Assembly (NCBI GenBank): GCA_002898355.1
Contig: BEHD01000006.1
Location: 1 to 64,000, forward strand
Direction: 5' to 3'
DNA: 64,000 nucleotides
From: an archaeon HR01
GTDB taxonomy: Archaea > Thermoproteota > Nitrososphaeria_A > Caldarchaeales > Caldarchaeaceae
The notes beneath the pieces were generated by a model that ran no database searches, had not been told where the DNA came from, and saw only the letters and a program-made list of their open reading frames with translations. The translations under genes were made by a program, and so were the position numbers. This document shows positions 47,018-56,122 of the stretch, piece by piece. The first letter of the stretch is position 1, and each line of letters begins with the position of its first letter.

Positions 47018-47887
47018 ATGGGGATAGAGGTCCCTATAACATTGGGAATCCTTGACGGGGTGGTTGTTGCTATGGTTGCGGCTCTAACAGCTCTGGGTCT
47101 TTCGCTGGTTTTTGGAATAATGAGGATAGTGAACGTATCCCATGGGGAGTTTTACATGCTAGGCGCTATCATAGCATGGTTTGTGGTGACATATCTAGGC
47201 AGTTTCCTCCTAGCACTTGTTCTGGCACCCCTAGCTGTTGGGGGGTTGGCCACAGCTGTAGAGCGTACCATACTCAAAAAGATAAGATATGACCCCGAAT
47301 CCACCATAGTGGCTACCATCGGGTTATTATACGCTATTCAGCAGGTGGTTCTCGCCACTTTCGGCCCCTACGCCAGAGAGGTATCCCCACCCTTCTATTT
47401 CCGTGTCGACCTTGGTTTCTTCGGCTACTCAGGGTATAAGGTGGGAGTCGCCGTGATATCAGCTATATTGATAGCGGCCGTGTATCTGCTGATATATAAG
47501 ACGCGGCTTGGGCTTTTCATGAGGGCGACCCAGCAGGACACCGAGATAGCCCAGGCATTCGGTGTCCCAGTCAGAAAAGTATACACAGTATCATTCGCGT
47601 TAGGTGCAGCGTTGGCTGCGGCTGCAGGGGTACTAATAGTTCCTATCCAGCAGGCTTACTACCTTATGGGGCTTGACGCTCTACTCCTATCATTTATAAT
47701 TGTGATAGTTGGAGGGCTTGGAAGCATTAAGGGTACTCTCGTGGCGGCGTTGATAGTGGGGTTGCTGGACGGTGTTGTATCGGTTTTCTTCTCACCTACC
47801 CTATCGCGCATACTGTCATCACTGCTGGTGGCCGGAGTCATATTGGTGAGGCCGAGGGGCCTGTTTGGGTCGGGGAAGACCATGTGA
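47018..47887 (+). CDS. livH: branched-chain-type ABC permease LivH
   Basis: A permease of 289 residues from ATG 47018 (GTG 47006 possible), with about eight helices. The LivH signature is LGLSLVFGIMRIVNVSHGEF followed by YMLGAIIAW. The cytoplasmic coupling loop has MRATQQDTEIAQAFGVPVRK. The C-terminal GGLGSIKGTLVAALIVGLLD is also typical. Second gene of the importer operon; its stop overlaps the livM start. Confidence 0.92.
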   Translation: MGIEVPITLGILDGVVVAMVAALTALGLSLVFGIMRIVNVSHGEFYMLGAIIAWFVVTYLGSFLLALVLAPLAVGGLATAVERTILKKIRYDPESTIVATIGLLYAIQQVVLATFGPYAREVSPPFYFRVDLGFFGYSGYKVGVAVISAILIAAVYLLIYKTRLGLFMRATQQDTEIAQAFGVPVRKVYTVSFALGAALAAAAGVLIVPIQQAYYLMGLDALLLSFIIVIVGGLGSIKGTLVAALIVGLLDGVVSVFFSPTLSRILSSLLVAGVILVRPRGLFGSGKTM

Positions 47888-48846
47888 TGAGGGAGATAGG
47901 CTCGCTTCCCGCTATATTCCATCTCTCCATCATTGCAGCCCTATTCGTAGCCCAGTTTATCCTTCCACCCTTCCACCACTCCATGCTGACAAGGATAATG
48001 GTTCTAGCTGCATATGCTTCGGGATACAACATACTGCTGGGATATACTGGTTTAATGAGTTTGGGGCACGCCATGCTCTTTTCCACGGGGCTGTACTCGG
48101 TAGGCCTGACTATTCTATATCTGGGATTTGAACCTCTAGCCGCATTCACAGTGGCACTGATATCCAGCTTAGTAATCTCCCTTCTCCTCGGGGCTATAAC
48201 ATTACGGACATCCGGGGTTTTCTTCCTCATAGTAACCATGATCTTCTCCCAAGTCTTCTATCTCACAACCCTTTACTTTAACAACATAACCTATGGAGAC
48301 CAAGGCTTCGTCATAAGCCAATACCTGCACCCCATCAACATGGGATTTTTCCAGATAGATTTTGCTGATAGGACGGTGAAGTATAACTTGTCACTCCTGG
48401 TGTTTAGCGTGGCCTTTCTGCTTAGCCTCTATGTAAGCAGGTCCCCCCTGGGACTTGTGCTTGCGGCTATCAAGGAAAATCCAGACCGGGCTGAAATGCT
48501 GGGATATAACACCTACAGGTATAAGCTAATAGCATTCGCCCTATCTGGCACGATAGCCGGTATGTCGGGAGCAGTATATGCTCTGGTATTCTCCTACATC
48601 GGCTCCTCTCTGGCCTTCATCCACAACTCCATAAATCCGCTGCTCTGGACGCTGCTCGGAGGCGCGGGTACAACAACCGGCCCCCTGGTGGGCACCATGC
48701 TCATGGTGTATGTCATAGATGTCACCAGCTCCTTCACGGAGAGCTACCTTGTTGTAGTTGGTATAGCACTCATTCTGATAATTCTCGGATTTCCGAAGGG
48801 GATAGTGGGAAGCATCAGGAAGAGGTGGCTCACATGGCTTCCGTAG
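47884..48846 (+). CDS. livM: branched-chain-type ABC permease LivM
   Basis: A 320-residue permease (start GTG 47884 or ATG 47887). LivM blocks: ASGYNILLGYTGLMSLGHAM near residue 45, TLRTSGVFFLIVTMIFSQV, the coupling helix LAAIKENPDRAEMLGYNTYR and ALLGGAGTTTGPLVGTM-like GGAGTTTGPLVGTMLMVYV. Overlaps livH by 4 bp and livG by 22 bp. Confidence 0.92.
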   Translation: MMREIGSLPAIFHLSIIAALFVAQFILPPFHHSMLTRIMVLAAYASGYNILLGYTGLMSLGHAMLFSTGLYSVGLTILYLGFEPLAAFTVALISSLVISLLLGAITLRTSGVFFLIVTMIFSQVFYLTTLYFNNITYGDQGFVISQYLHPINMGFFQIDFADRTVKYNLSLLVFSVAFLLSLYVSRSPLGLVLAAIKENPDRAEMLGYNTYRYKLIAFALSGTIAGMSGAVYALVFSYIGSSLAFIHNSINPLLWTLLGGAGTTTGPLVGTMLMVYVIDVTSSFTESYLVVVGIALILIILGFPKGIVGSIRKRWLTWLP

Positions 48847-49580
48847 AGGACGTACCCTTATTGGAGACCCAGGGCCTCTCGAAGAGGTTTGCCGGGTTGG
48901 AGGCGGTTAAATCCGTGGACCTACGTCTGGAGAAAGAGACGGTGAGGGCTATTATAGGACCCAACGGTGCAGGTAAGACTACCCTTGTCAACCTAATCAG
49001 CGGACGTTTAAAACCTACCTCCGGAAAAATCTACTACCGTGGGGTGGACATAACCAACCTACCGGCCCATAAAAGGGCGTCTATGGGCATAGTCTACACA
49101 TTTCAGATTGTCAGCCTCTTCCCATCCCTCACCGTATTTGAGAACGTCGTCCTAGCTGTCCAGAGAAGACTGGGCCGCGGTATACTGCTGAGGCTTGACA
49201 GGGACTCGGTGTACCGGCAGTCTGAGAAGGCTCTTGAACTGGTGGGTCTTGAAGATGAGGCGGAGCTGGAGGCCGGCGCCCTCCCATACGGGCATCAGCG
49301 GCTGCTGGATATAGCGATGGCCCTGGCCCTGCAACCAGTTTTACTTATTCTTGATGAGCCGACGCAGGGGCTGTCGGCGGGGGAGATAGAGAAGATAACC
49401 GATCTGGTGAAAAAACTCTCAAAAAACACTACAATCCTATTGATAGAACATAATATTAGTGTGGTTATGGAGTTGGCGCATAAGATCACGGTGATGGCTG
49501 ATGGGTCTATTCTAGCTGAGGGCCCCCCCTCAGAGGTTGAGAAAGATGTCAGGGTGCAGAGCATATACCTCGGAGTTTGA
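48825..49580 (+). CDS. livG: ABC transporter ATP-binding protein LivG
   Basis: A 251-residue ATPase. Walker A is GPNGAGKTTL (about residue 45), the LivG-specific region THTFQIV-like VYTFQIVSLFPSLTVFENVV follows, signature-like LPYGHQRLLDIAMALALQPV, Walker B LLILDEPTQGLS and the H-loop LLIEHNISVVMEL. The signature loop YGHQR departs from LSGGQ, as is usual for LivG. ATG 48825 lies within the end of livM. Confidence 0.93.
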   Translation: MAHMASVEDVPLLETQGLSKRFAGLEAVKSVDLRLEKETVRAIIGPNGAGKTTLVNLISGRLKPTSGKIYYRGVDITNLPAHKRASMGIVYTFQIVSLFPSLTVFENVVLAVQRRLGRGILLRLDRDSVYRQSEKALELVGLEDEAELEAGALPYGHQRLLDIAMALALQPVLLILDEPTQGLSAGEIEKITDLVKKLSKNTTILLIEHNISVVMELAHKITVMADGSILAEGPPSEVEKDVRVQSIYLGV

Positions 49581-49600
49581 TTTGAGTGGTTGGGCAGAAA

Positions 49601-50317
49601 ATGTCTGAATTTAGCTCACTAACCGTGAGTGGACTTAACTGTTATTACGGAAAGGCTCACATATTAAAAGACATATCTCTAACAGTCTCCAGGTCGGAGG
49701 TTCTCTGCATATTGGGACGTAACGGTGCAGGTAAGACAACAACCCTAAAGGCGATAATGGGCTTAGTGAGGCCAAGGTCTGGAGTGATATCACTCGACGG
49801 CGTGGACCTGACACGTGTACCTGCGCACAAGCTATTCTCATATGGTTTATCGTATGTGCCGCAGGGTAGACGCCTCTTTCCCGACCTAACCGTGGAAGAG
49901 AATCTCAGGATCAGTCCCTTGGTGAGGCGGGGTAACCAGGAGGTCATTCGGGAGGTTTGGGAGATCTTCCCCGTCCTTAAGGAGAGGATGCGTCAGAAGG
50001 CTGGCACACTGAGCGGTGGGGAGCAGCAGATGCTTGCAATAGCTCGGGCTCTATGCATGAAGCCCAAGTTCCTGCTGATGGATGAGCCTACGGAGGGTTT
50101 GATGCCGCTTCTAGTATCTAGAGTGTTGGAGAGTATAGGGTCCCTGAAAGCTAGGGGGTTGGGGATATTGCTTGTGGAGCAGAGGATTGATGCGGCCTTT
50201 AAGGTTGCTGACAGGGTATTGATAATGGAGAACGGCCGAATAGCACATGAAACAACTCCCCAGCAGCTGTATGCCAACGCTGAGGTTCTTCTAAAATATC
50301 TGGGGATAAAGCGCTGA
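49601..50317 (+). CDS. livF: ABC transporter ATP-binding protein LivF
   Basis: A 238-residue ATPase from ATG 49601 (GTG 49586 possible). Walker A GRNGAGKTTTLKAIMGL, Q-loop region GLSYVPQGRRLFPDLTVEEN, signature LSGGEQQMLAIARALCMKPK, Walker B LLMDEPTEGLMP and H-loop LLVEQRIDAAFKV (Gln-Arg replaces the usual His pair). Last gene of the importer; 329 bases follow before the molybdenum hydroxylase gene. Confidence 0.93.
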   Translation: MSEFSSLTVSGLNCYYGKAHILKDISLTVSRSEVLCILGRNGAGKTTTLKAIMGLVRPRSGVISLDGVDLTRVPAHKLFSYGLSYVPQGRRLFPDLTVEENLRISPLVRRGNQEVIREVWEIFPVLKERMRQKAGTLSGGEQQMLAIARALCMKPKFLLMDEPTEGLMPLLVSRVLESIGSLKARGLGILLVEQRIDAAFKVADRVLIMENGRIAHETTPQQLYANAEVLLKYLGIKR

Positions 50318-50646
50318 AGGGATTTAGTCCTCCGAAGGTGACGGGGGTTAGCGCCGGCCAGTTAACACCATAGTCGGAGACGGCCCTGTTTATGTCGCCC
50401 GAGACTATCTTACCGGCATTCTTGAGGTGTCACGGATACCGCTTTCAAAAGGCTTATTTATACCAGTTTTCGCCCACCAGAACAGGTCTGTAAAGTTTTT
50501 CCTGTCATCCGCTGGTGGTGACCGGATAACGCCTTAGGCATCATAGCGAAGGAAAAGCCGTCAAGCCTTTAAATACCATCCTCATCCGGACACTACCAAA
50601 ATTCTTTGGAACAGTTTAAAACTGAGCCTGAAAAAGCCAATCAACG
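50318..50646. other. intergenic region before the catabolic genes, with promoter
   Basis: No gene. TATA-like CCTTTAAATA at 50566-50575 lies 72-81 bases before TTG 50647 and implies a leader of about 45 nt. A second TATA-like GCTTATTTATACC (about 50453-50465) could start another transcript across ATCCG/CGGAT and ACAGG/CCTGT hairpins (50480-50525). These could be part of a leader, but nothing is certain. Confidence 0.45.
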
Positions 50647-52950
50647 TTGAAGCTGTCGAAAAGGTTGGAGGACCAGCGTCTTCTGCGGGGAGAGGGGATA
50701 TTCATAGACGACCTTGCTTTTCCGCAGATGCTTCATCTAGTCTTTGTCCGCAGCCCATACGGCCACGCTAGAATAAAATCGATAAACCTCCAGGAAGCTC
50801 TTAGGAAGGCTGCGGCGGTTATCGACGGCAAAACCGTGGCCTCGGGGGCTAAACCGCTCTACACATTGATAAGAGATGTGCCTTATTACGGTATCGCCGT
50901 GGGGAAGGCTAGGTTTTACGGTGAGCCCGTGGCGATGGTTGCTGCTGAATCACTGGGCGATGCTTTGGATGCTGCTGAAGAGGTGATGGTTGACTACGAG
51001 CCCCTGCCCGCCGTGGTTGACCCAGAGGCCGTCGAGTCATCTGTCCATGTGCATGAGAGCCTAGGCTCCAACGTGGCTTTGAGCCGTCATCTCGTCTTTG
51101 GAGATGTTGAGAAAGCATTTGCTGAAGCCGACACGGTTGTAAGGGAGAAGTTCTTCTTCGACAGATATGCGGCCGCCCCCATCGAGGCCTGTGGGGTGGT
51201 TACGGTCCCCGGAAAAGACGGCTCCCTAACAGTTTATGATAACCAGCAGACCCCTCAGCTTTTTAAAAAATTCATAGCCCAATCACTTGGACTTAAGCCG
51301 GAGAAGATACGGTTCATTGAATACGATATAGGTGGAGGATTCGGTGTAAAGATTATGCTTTACCCCTATGTTTTTCTACTCTGCTTCGCCGCACTCAGGC
51401 TCAGAAGACCAGTTAAATGGATAGAGACGCGTCGGGAACATCTGGCCGCCATGGCCCACAACTCCAACAGAGTAACTGTTGCAGAAATGGCTTTGAAACA
51501 AGACGGCAGGGTAACTGGCTACCGAACAAGCTTCATTGAAGACGTCGGTGCATACGCTAGGCTTCCAGACCCCGGGGGAACAGTGCGCTCCCTGATGACC
51601 TACCTCGGATGCTACGACATCCGCAATGTCGAAGTCGACTTCAAAGTTGTTCTGACAAACAAGTGTCCAACAGGGCCGGTGCGAGGTTATGGATGCCAGC
51701 AAGCCTACTTCGTCCTCGAACGCATGATGGACATAGCGGCTCGTCAGCTCGGGCTATCACCAACCGAGATACGCCTCAAAAACATGATAGAAAAGTGGCA
51801 GCAGCCCTACCGCACCGTCTTAGGAAGTCTTTACGACGGCGGCGACTATAAATCCACTCTCCTTAGGGCTTGGAGTCTTTCACAGGCGGAGAAATACCTC
51901 GGCTTACAGGACGTGGGCGTTGGAGTAGCATGTGTAGTAGAGCCAGCTGTGACAAACCTCGCCCGCAACAAGCTTCTCTTCCCAGAGCTCGAGACATCTG
52001 GGTCGGGAGAAGGCGCGATAGTGAGGCTGGAGGAGTCGGGAACCATAACGGTTTACGCTGCGTCTATTCCACAGGGGCAGGGACACGCAACAGTTCTTAC
52101 GGAGATTGTCTCCGAAGTCTTAGGTGTAAGGCCGGAGCAGGTACGGATACTTTTCGGCGCCACAGACCTCGTTTACCCGAGTCCCTACGGTGGCACATGG
52201 GGGAGCAGGTTCAGCGTCATGACCACAGCCGCAGTCAAAAAATCCTGCGAAATACTCAAGGATAGGATTCTGGAGATAGCTACCGAGATTCTCGAGGCCT
52301 CGCCGAAGGACCTCGAAATCCACGACGGCGAAATTTATGTAAAAGGGTCAGGCGTCTCCATATCGCTGGAGAAGCTGGCCGCAAAAGCTTACCGTGACAC
52401 CCTAGCCACCAAGGGAAAACACCAGAGCCTCCAAGCGGAATGTTTCTACGAATTTCCCACATTCAACACCGGTGAACCCGGTAAAATCAATATGTCAGCC
52501 ACCTACGGAAACTCAACCCACGTAGCCATAGTCAAGGTCGACAGAGAAAGTGGGGAGGTGAAGATTATACGATATGTCGCGGTCCATGACTGCGGAAAGA
52601 TACTCAACAAGGAGATCGTTGATGGTCAGATATTTGGTGGAGTTGTACAGGGAATTGGAGCAACGCTTTATGAAGAAATCGTGTATGATGAAAATGGGCA
52701 GCTGCTAACCAGCAACTTCAGTGATTATCTAATCCCGACGGCGGTGGAGACGCCGGAAATAATCATAGACCATTTAGAGACACCGTCTCTGTTTTCGGAG
52801 CTTGGGTCGAAAGGCATGGGGGAGGGCCCGTTGATACCGGTGGCAGCAGCCATAGTCAACGCAGTTGAAGACGCGGTCAAAACAAGGTTAACGCGGTCGC
52901 ATTTATCCCCCAGCCAGCTCTGGACAACCATTCACAGAAAAAGGCTTTAA
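50647..52950 (+). CDS. molybdenum hydroxylase large subunit (xanthine dehydrogenase/CoxL family)
   Basis: A 767-residue subunit from TTG 50647 that binds the molybdopterin cofactor. Blocks: GEGIFIDDLAFPQMLHLVFV at the start, IEYDIGGGFGVKIMLYPYVF, TGPVRGYGCQQAYFVLERM (about residue 346), IPQGQGHATVLTEIVSEVLG and the catalytic Glu726 in GSKGMGEGPLIPVAAAIVNA. The loop where true aerobic CO dehydrogenase has AYXCSFR reads PVRGYGC, so it is not a CO dehydrogenase; nicotinate, isoquinoline or xanthine hydroxylases fit better. The iron-sulfur and FAD subunits needed for such enzymes are not adjacent. The next gene is an enamidase homologue. Confidence 0.9.
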   Translation: MKLSKRLEDQRLLRGEGIFIDDLAFPQMLHLVFVRSPYGHARIKSINLQEALRKAAAVIDGKTVASGAKPLYTLIRDVPYYGIAVGKARFYGEPVAMVAAESLGDALDAAEEVMVDYEPLPAVVDPEAVESSVHVHESLGSNVALSRHLVFGDVEKAFAEADTVVREKFFFDRYAAAPIEACGVVTVPGKDGSLTVYDNQQTPQLFKKFIAQSLGLKPEKIRFIEYDIGGGFGVKIMLYPYVFLLCFAALRLRRPVKWIETRREHLAAMAHNSNRVTVAEMALKQDGRVTGYRTSFIEDVGAYARLPDPGGTVRSLMTYLGCYDIRNVEVDFKVVLTNKCPTGPVRGYGCQQAYFVLERMMDIAARQLGLSPTEIRLKNMIEKWQQPYRTVLGSLYDGGDYKSTLLRAWSLSQAEKYLGLQDVGVGVACVVEPAVTNLARNKLLFPELETSGSGEGAIVRLEESGTITVYAASIPQGQGHATVLTEIVSEVLGVRPEQVRILFGATDLVYPSPYGGTWGSRFSVMTTAAVKKSCEILKDRILEIATEILEASPKDLEIHDGEIYVKGSGVSISLEKLAAKAYRDTLATKGKHQSLQAECFYEFPTFNTGEPGKINMSATYGNSTHVAIVKVDRESGEVKIIRYVAVHDCGKILNKEIVDGQIFGGVVQGIGATLYEEIVYDENGQLLTSNFSDYLIPTAVETPEIIIDHLETPSLFSELGSKGMGEGPLIPVAAAIVNAVEDAVKTRLTRSHLSPSQLWTTIHRKRL

Positions 52951-52974
52951 AAAACCTCTTAATCAGAAGAAGAC

Positions 52975-54159
52975 ATGCCATCATACATTATTAAAAACGC
53001 TGGAAAAATCATAACCGGGGACATCAATAAACCGGTAGCAGACGGTGACAGCATATACGTAAGGGACGGTGTGATTGAAGAGGTTGGATGGAATATTTCT
53101 CGTCCAGCCGACGGAGTCTTCGACGTCAATAACATGACAGTTATACCGGGTCTTTTTGATTCTCACGTCCACCCAGTATTCGGCGACTTTACACCACGGC
53201 AAAACACGCTCGGCTTTATCGAGTCCTCCGTCCACGGTGGAGTAACAACATTCATCTCCGCAGGCGAGGTGCATCTGCCGGGGAGGCCACGGGGTGACAA
53301 AGAGGCATCGAAGGCCCTCGCCATCATCGCTCACAAGTCATTCAAAAACATTCGCCCGCTTGGCGCGAAAATACATGCTGGGGCCCTGCTCCTTGAGAAG
53401 GGGATGACGGAAGCTGACTTTGAAGAGGTTGTAGGAGCCGGGGTATGGCTTGTCGGTGAAGTGGGTCTCGGAAGTGTGCAGGACCCCGATGAAGCAGCAA
53501 CCATGGTTAGAATAGCGCAGAAACTAGGTATGAAGGTTGTTATACACACCGGCGGCGCCTCTATACCGGGCAGCACAATAAACAACGCCGACGTAGTCCT
53601 CAAAGTCAAGCCCGACGTCGTATCACACATCAATGGCGGCCCAACCTCACCATCCATACAAGACATAAGAAAAATAATTGAGAACCTCAACTCAGCCATT
53701 GAGGTTGTCCAGTGTGGAAACTTCCGCTCGATGATAGAGACGGTGAGGATTCTGCGTCAGAGAAACGAGCTTCACAGACTTATAGTAGGAAATGACGCGC
53801 CATCGGGAACAGGGGTCATCCCACTCGGCATAATCAGAACAATATCATTCATAGCTTCTAACACGGAAGTCGAGGCCGAGAAAGCTGTCTGCGCCTCTAC
53901 AGGCAACACGGGAAGGGTGTTCGGGCTCAGAGAAGGTGTCATTGAGCGGGGGAGGCCGGCCGACCTCGTAGTCATCGACGCCCCATATGGCTCGACTGCG
54001 AAGAATGCGTTGGAAGCTTTTTCAATAGGTGACATTCCGGGCATAGCCATGGTAATGGTTGACGGTCTTGCACGTGTTGGCCGAAGCAGGATGACGCCCC
54101 CGCCCACCCGCCAAATCAAGGTAGAAGGCTCAGCGAGGCTGCCGGAGGCTGTTCACTGA
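52975..54159 (+). CDS. enamidase-like amidohydrolase
   Basis: A 394-residue binuclear-metal amidohydrolase. As I recall the enamidase of Eubacterium barkeri, agreement extends over the whole length, with blocks IIKNAGKIITGDINKPV, the metal HVH at His64/His66 in FDSHVHPVFGDFTPRQNT, HGGVTTFISAGEVHLPGRPR, GVWLVGEVGLGSV with Glu162, HTGGASIPGS with His191, SHINGGPTSPS with His218 and the catalytic Asp274 in GNDAPSGTGVIPLGIIR. Enamidase hydrolyses 6-oxo-1,4,5,6-tetrahydronicotinate to 2-formylglutarate and ammonia in anaerobic nicotinate degradation. A relative acting on another cyclic enamide is possible. It lies 24 bases after the hydroxylase gene, and its stop overlaps the next start. Confidence 0.82.
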   Translation: MPSYIIKNAGKIITGDINKPVADGDSIYVRDGVIEEVGWNISRPADGVFDVNNMTVIPGLFDSHVHPVFGDFTPRQNTLGFIESSVHGGVTTFISAGEVHLPGRPRGDKEASKALAIIAHKSFKNIRPLGAKIHAGALLLEKGMTEADFEEVVGAGVWLVGEVGLGSVQDPDEAATMVRIAQKLGMKVVIHTGGASIPGSTINNADVVLKVKPDVVSHINGGPTSPSIQDIRKIIENLNSAIEVVQCGNFRSMIETVRILRQRNELHRLIVGNDAPSGTGVIPLGIIRTISFIASNTEVEAEKAVCASTGNTGRVFGLREGVIERGRPADLVVIDAPYGSTAKNALEAFSIGDIPGIAMVMVDGLARVGRSRMTPPPTRQIKVEGSARLPEAVH

Positions 54160-55163
54160 TGAAACTCGGCCTGCGTCTCCCAACCTACGCAATGCCTGGA
54201 GAATTCTCCTCATACGAGACGCTGAGAAACTATGTCGCTGAAGCGGAAGATTTAGGCGTTGAAGGCTTCTTCGTCATCGACCATCTGCTAACCTCGAAAC
54301 CTGCCTACTCAACCAGTTGGCACGACCCCTTGATCGCCCTCTCCTTCATAGCTGCCGCAACAAAGAAAGCAGTCATCGGGCCGATGATACTTGTGCTGCC
54401 CTTCAGAAACCCATACCTTCTCGCAAAACAGACAGCATCACTGGACGTCTACTCTGGGGGACGGCTCATTCTCGGCGCAGGTGTTGGATGGAACCCTGAC
54501 GAGTTCAGACTCCTGAACACTCCGCTGGAGAAACGGGGAGTAATCATGGACGAATATCTTATTCTCCTCAAGAAGCTGTGGACAGAGGATAAAATCAGTT
54601 TCGAGGGCAGGTTTTTCAACGTGAAGGATTTGGTTCTGGAGCCTAAACCCAGCCAGAAGCCTCATCCCCCGATCTGGATAGGGGGCGGTAGCCAGCCGCA
54701 TGAAATACTGTACGGCGCCGCCGCCAAGGGCATAGACAGAGTGCTTCACCGTGTCGCAAAGTTTGCTGACGGCTGGATACCGCATTCAAGCTCAACACCG
54801 GAGATGGCGAGACAGGACTGGGAGAAGGTCAAGAAATATGCCGGGGAGCTGGGACGCGACCCATACAAAATCCAAAAAGTATACTCGAACTTCATCTACA
54901 TCAAAAGCCCCGGCGACAACGACGCCGAAGCCGTCAAACGTTTTTCACTCTATTCAGGCATGAACCTTGATTACTGGAAAAACTTCTACCTATACGGAAC
55001 CCTTGATGAATTGACGGAAAAAATCAGGAAACGCATACAAGCCCTCGAGGGCGTCGACTGGATTGTTCTAAACCCCGTTACTTATGAGAAGGAGCAGTTG
55101 CAAAAAATTGCGGACGAGCTTTTCCCGCGCGTCGAGAACGTGAGCTGGCCCAAGGGTGGTTGA
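54159..55163 (+). CDS. LLM-class flavin/F420-dependent oxidoreductase
   Basis: A 334-residue TIM-barrel oxidoreductase of the luciferase-like family. Visible: LGLRLPTYAMPGEFSSYETL, the strand VEGFFVIDHLL, VIGPMILVLPFRNPYLLAKQ, LDVYSGGRLILGAGVGWNPD, then PKPSQKPHPPIWIGGGSQPH and FADGWIPHSS. Such enzymes use F420 or FMN for hydride transfer or oxygenation. Archaeal members usually use F420. In this operon it could reduce the ring before hydrolysis, or oxidise a product. It overlaps the enamidase stop by one base. Confidence 0.88.
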   Translation: MKLGLRLPTYAMPGEFSSYETLRNYVAEAEDLGVEGFFVIDHLLTSKPAYSTSWHDPLIALSFIAAATKKAVIGPMILVLPFRNPYLLAKQTASLDVYSGGRLILGAGVGWNPDEFRLLNTPLEKRGVIMDEYLILLKKLWTEDKISFEGRFFNVKDLVLEPKPSQKPHPPIWIGGGSQPHEILYGAAAKGIDRVLHRVAKFADGWIPHSSSTPEMARQDWEKVKKYAGELGRDPYKIQKVYSNFIYIKSPGDNDAEAVKRFSLYSGMNLDYWKNFYLYGTLDELTEKIRKRIQALEGVDWIVLNPVTYEKEQLQKIADELFPRVENVSWPKGG

Positions 55164-55504
55164 GCCATGATAAGACCCGTTACTATAGCCATTAAGGCCG
55201 TAGTGGTCGTCGCCTAGACATCATCTGGCTGAGACAGGCGATTTGGCTCCTTTGACGGGGGCTTCACTGGGTGGGATATGGTTTATACGAGATAGAGGCT
55301 AGAGGTTTTTTCTCAGCGCCTTCGTTGTCCTCTGAGAAAAACGACTCAATTATCGATATGATAATGGTTGATGCTATCAAGAAAACATGGTCATCCGACC
55401 CTACCGCTGCAGCAAACCAAACACTGACAGGAGAATACACTCCAGAGATGCCCGCACGACTTCCTACCCTCCCCGGGTGTAGAGTAAAATAACTCGACTG
55501 TTCT
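55164..55504. other. intergenic region between convergent catabolic genes
   Basis: Directly after the oxidoreductase stop, ATG 55167 opens a 16-codon frame ending at TAG 55217 (MIRPVTIAIKAVVVVA), which may be the start of a truncated gene. A 73-codon frame at 55271-55492 lacks protein-like features. No strong hairpin noted. Confidence 0.45.
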
Positions 55505-56122
55505 TTAGCGGAGGCCGTCCTCCCCCCTAACCTCTTCCTTACGCAGCCCCCCTATCCGTGGCAGAGGCCTCCCCGAGTTTGTGACAGCCGCTATCACTAC
55601 TATCTCGTCTGGCAGCGGAGCATCACCTATCCTGACCTCAACGGCGTCGTAGTGACTTCTCACAAACGCCGCCCGCTTATAATGAAGTGGAACGTCTATC
55701 GCGGTCCCGGGGCCGCCAAGCTTGGCCGCCGAGGGAATTATCGCCTTGCACACATCTTGTCCCCCGCATTCTTCTCGCAGTCCACGTCCAAACTTCGGAT
55801 GTAGAATAGCGTGTCCATGCTCCAGTTCACCCTCCAAACCGATTATCGCGGCCTTACCATAGCTCTCTACATCAGCGGGTGAAATCCCAAGAGCTTCTCT
55901 TGCTTTTTTACCTAGAAAGCCTCCCAAGAAATCGCCCGCGTCAATGAGCAGCTGCAAGTCGTCGACATATCTTCCGACGTATGGGTTCTTTATCACGGCG
56001 GCTGCAGCACTCTTTCTGACAGGCTGTTGCAGATCTTTACCCATCTCCATGAATGTTTCATCAACATAGACAGCGACCTTACGGATAACCACGCCGGAGG
56101 CAGCTTCCAGCATCACCACCAC
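55505..56122 (-). CDS. DUF1185 (AA_synth) family protein
   Basis: A 205-residue protein resembling the PF06684 'amino acid synthesis' family: VIRKVAVYVDETFMEMGKDL, then KNPYVGRYVDDLQLLIDAGD, ESYGKAAIIGLEGELEHGHA, GGPGTAIDVPLHYKRAAFVR and IVVIAAVTNSGRPLPRIGGL. In bacteria this family appears next to LLM oxidoreductases, amidohydrolases and aldehyde dehydrogenases in catabolic clusters; the biochemical role is unknown to me. It overlaps the aldehyde dehydrogenase gene by 10 bp and is probably co-transcribed. Confidence 0.75.
   Translation of the reverse strand: MVVMLEAASGVVIRKVAVYVDETFMEMGKDLQQPVRKSAAAAVIKNPYVGRYVDDLQLLIDAGDFLGGFLGKKAREALGISPADVESYGKAAIIGLEGELEHGHAILHPKFGRGLREECGGQDVCKAIIPSAAKLGGPGTAIDVPLHYKRAAFVRSHYDAVEVRIGDAPLPDEIVVIAAVTNSGRPLPRIGGLRKEEVRGEDGLR

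Noticed and set aside
50647-52950. Naming this gene coxL, aerobic CO dehydrogenase
   Set aside because: The AYXCSFR loop required for CO oxidation is absent (PVRGYGC instead), and coxM/coxS are not adjacent.
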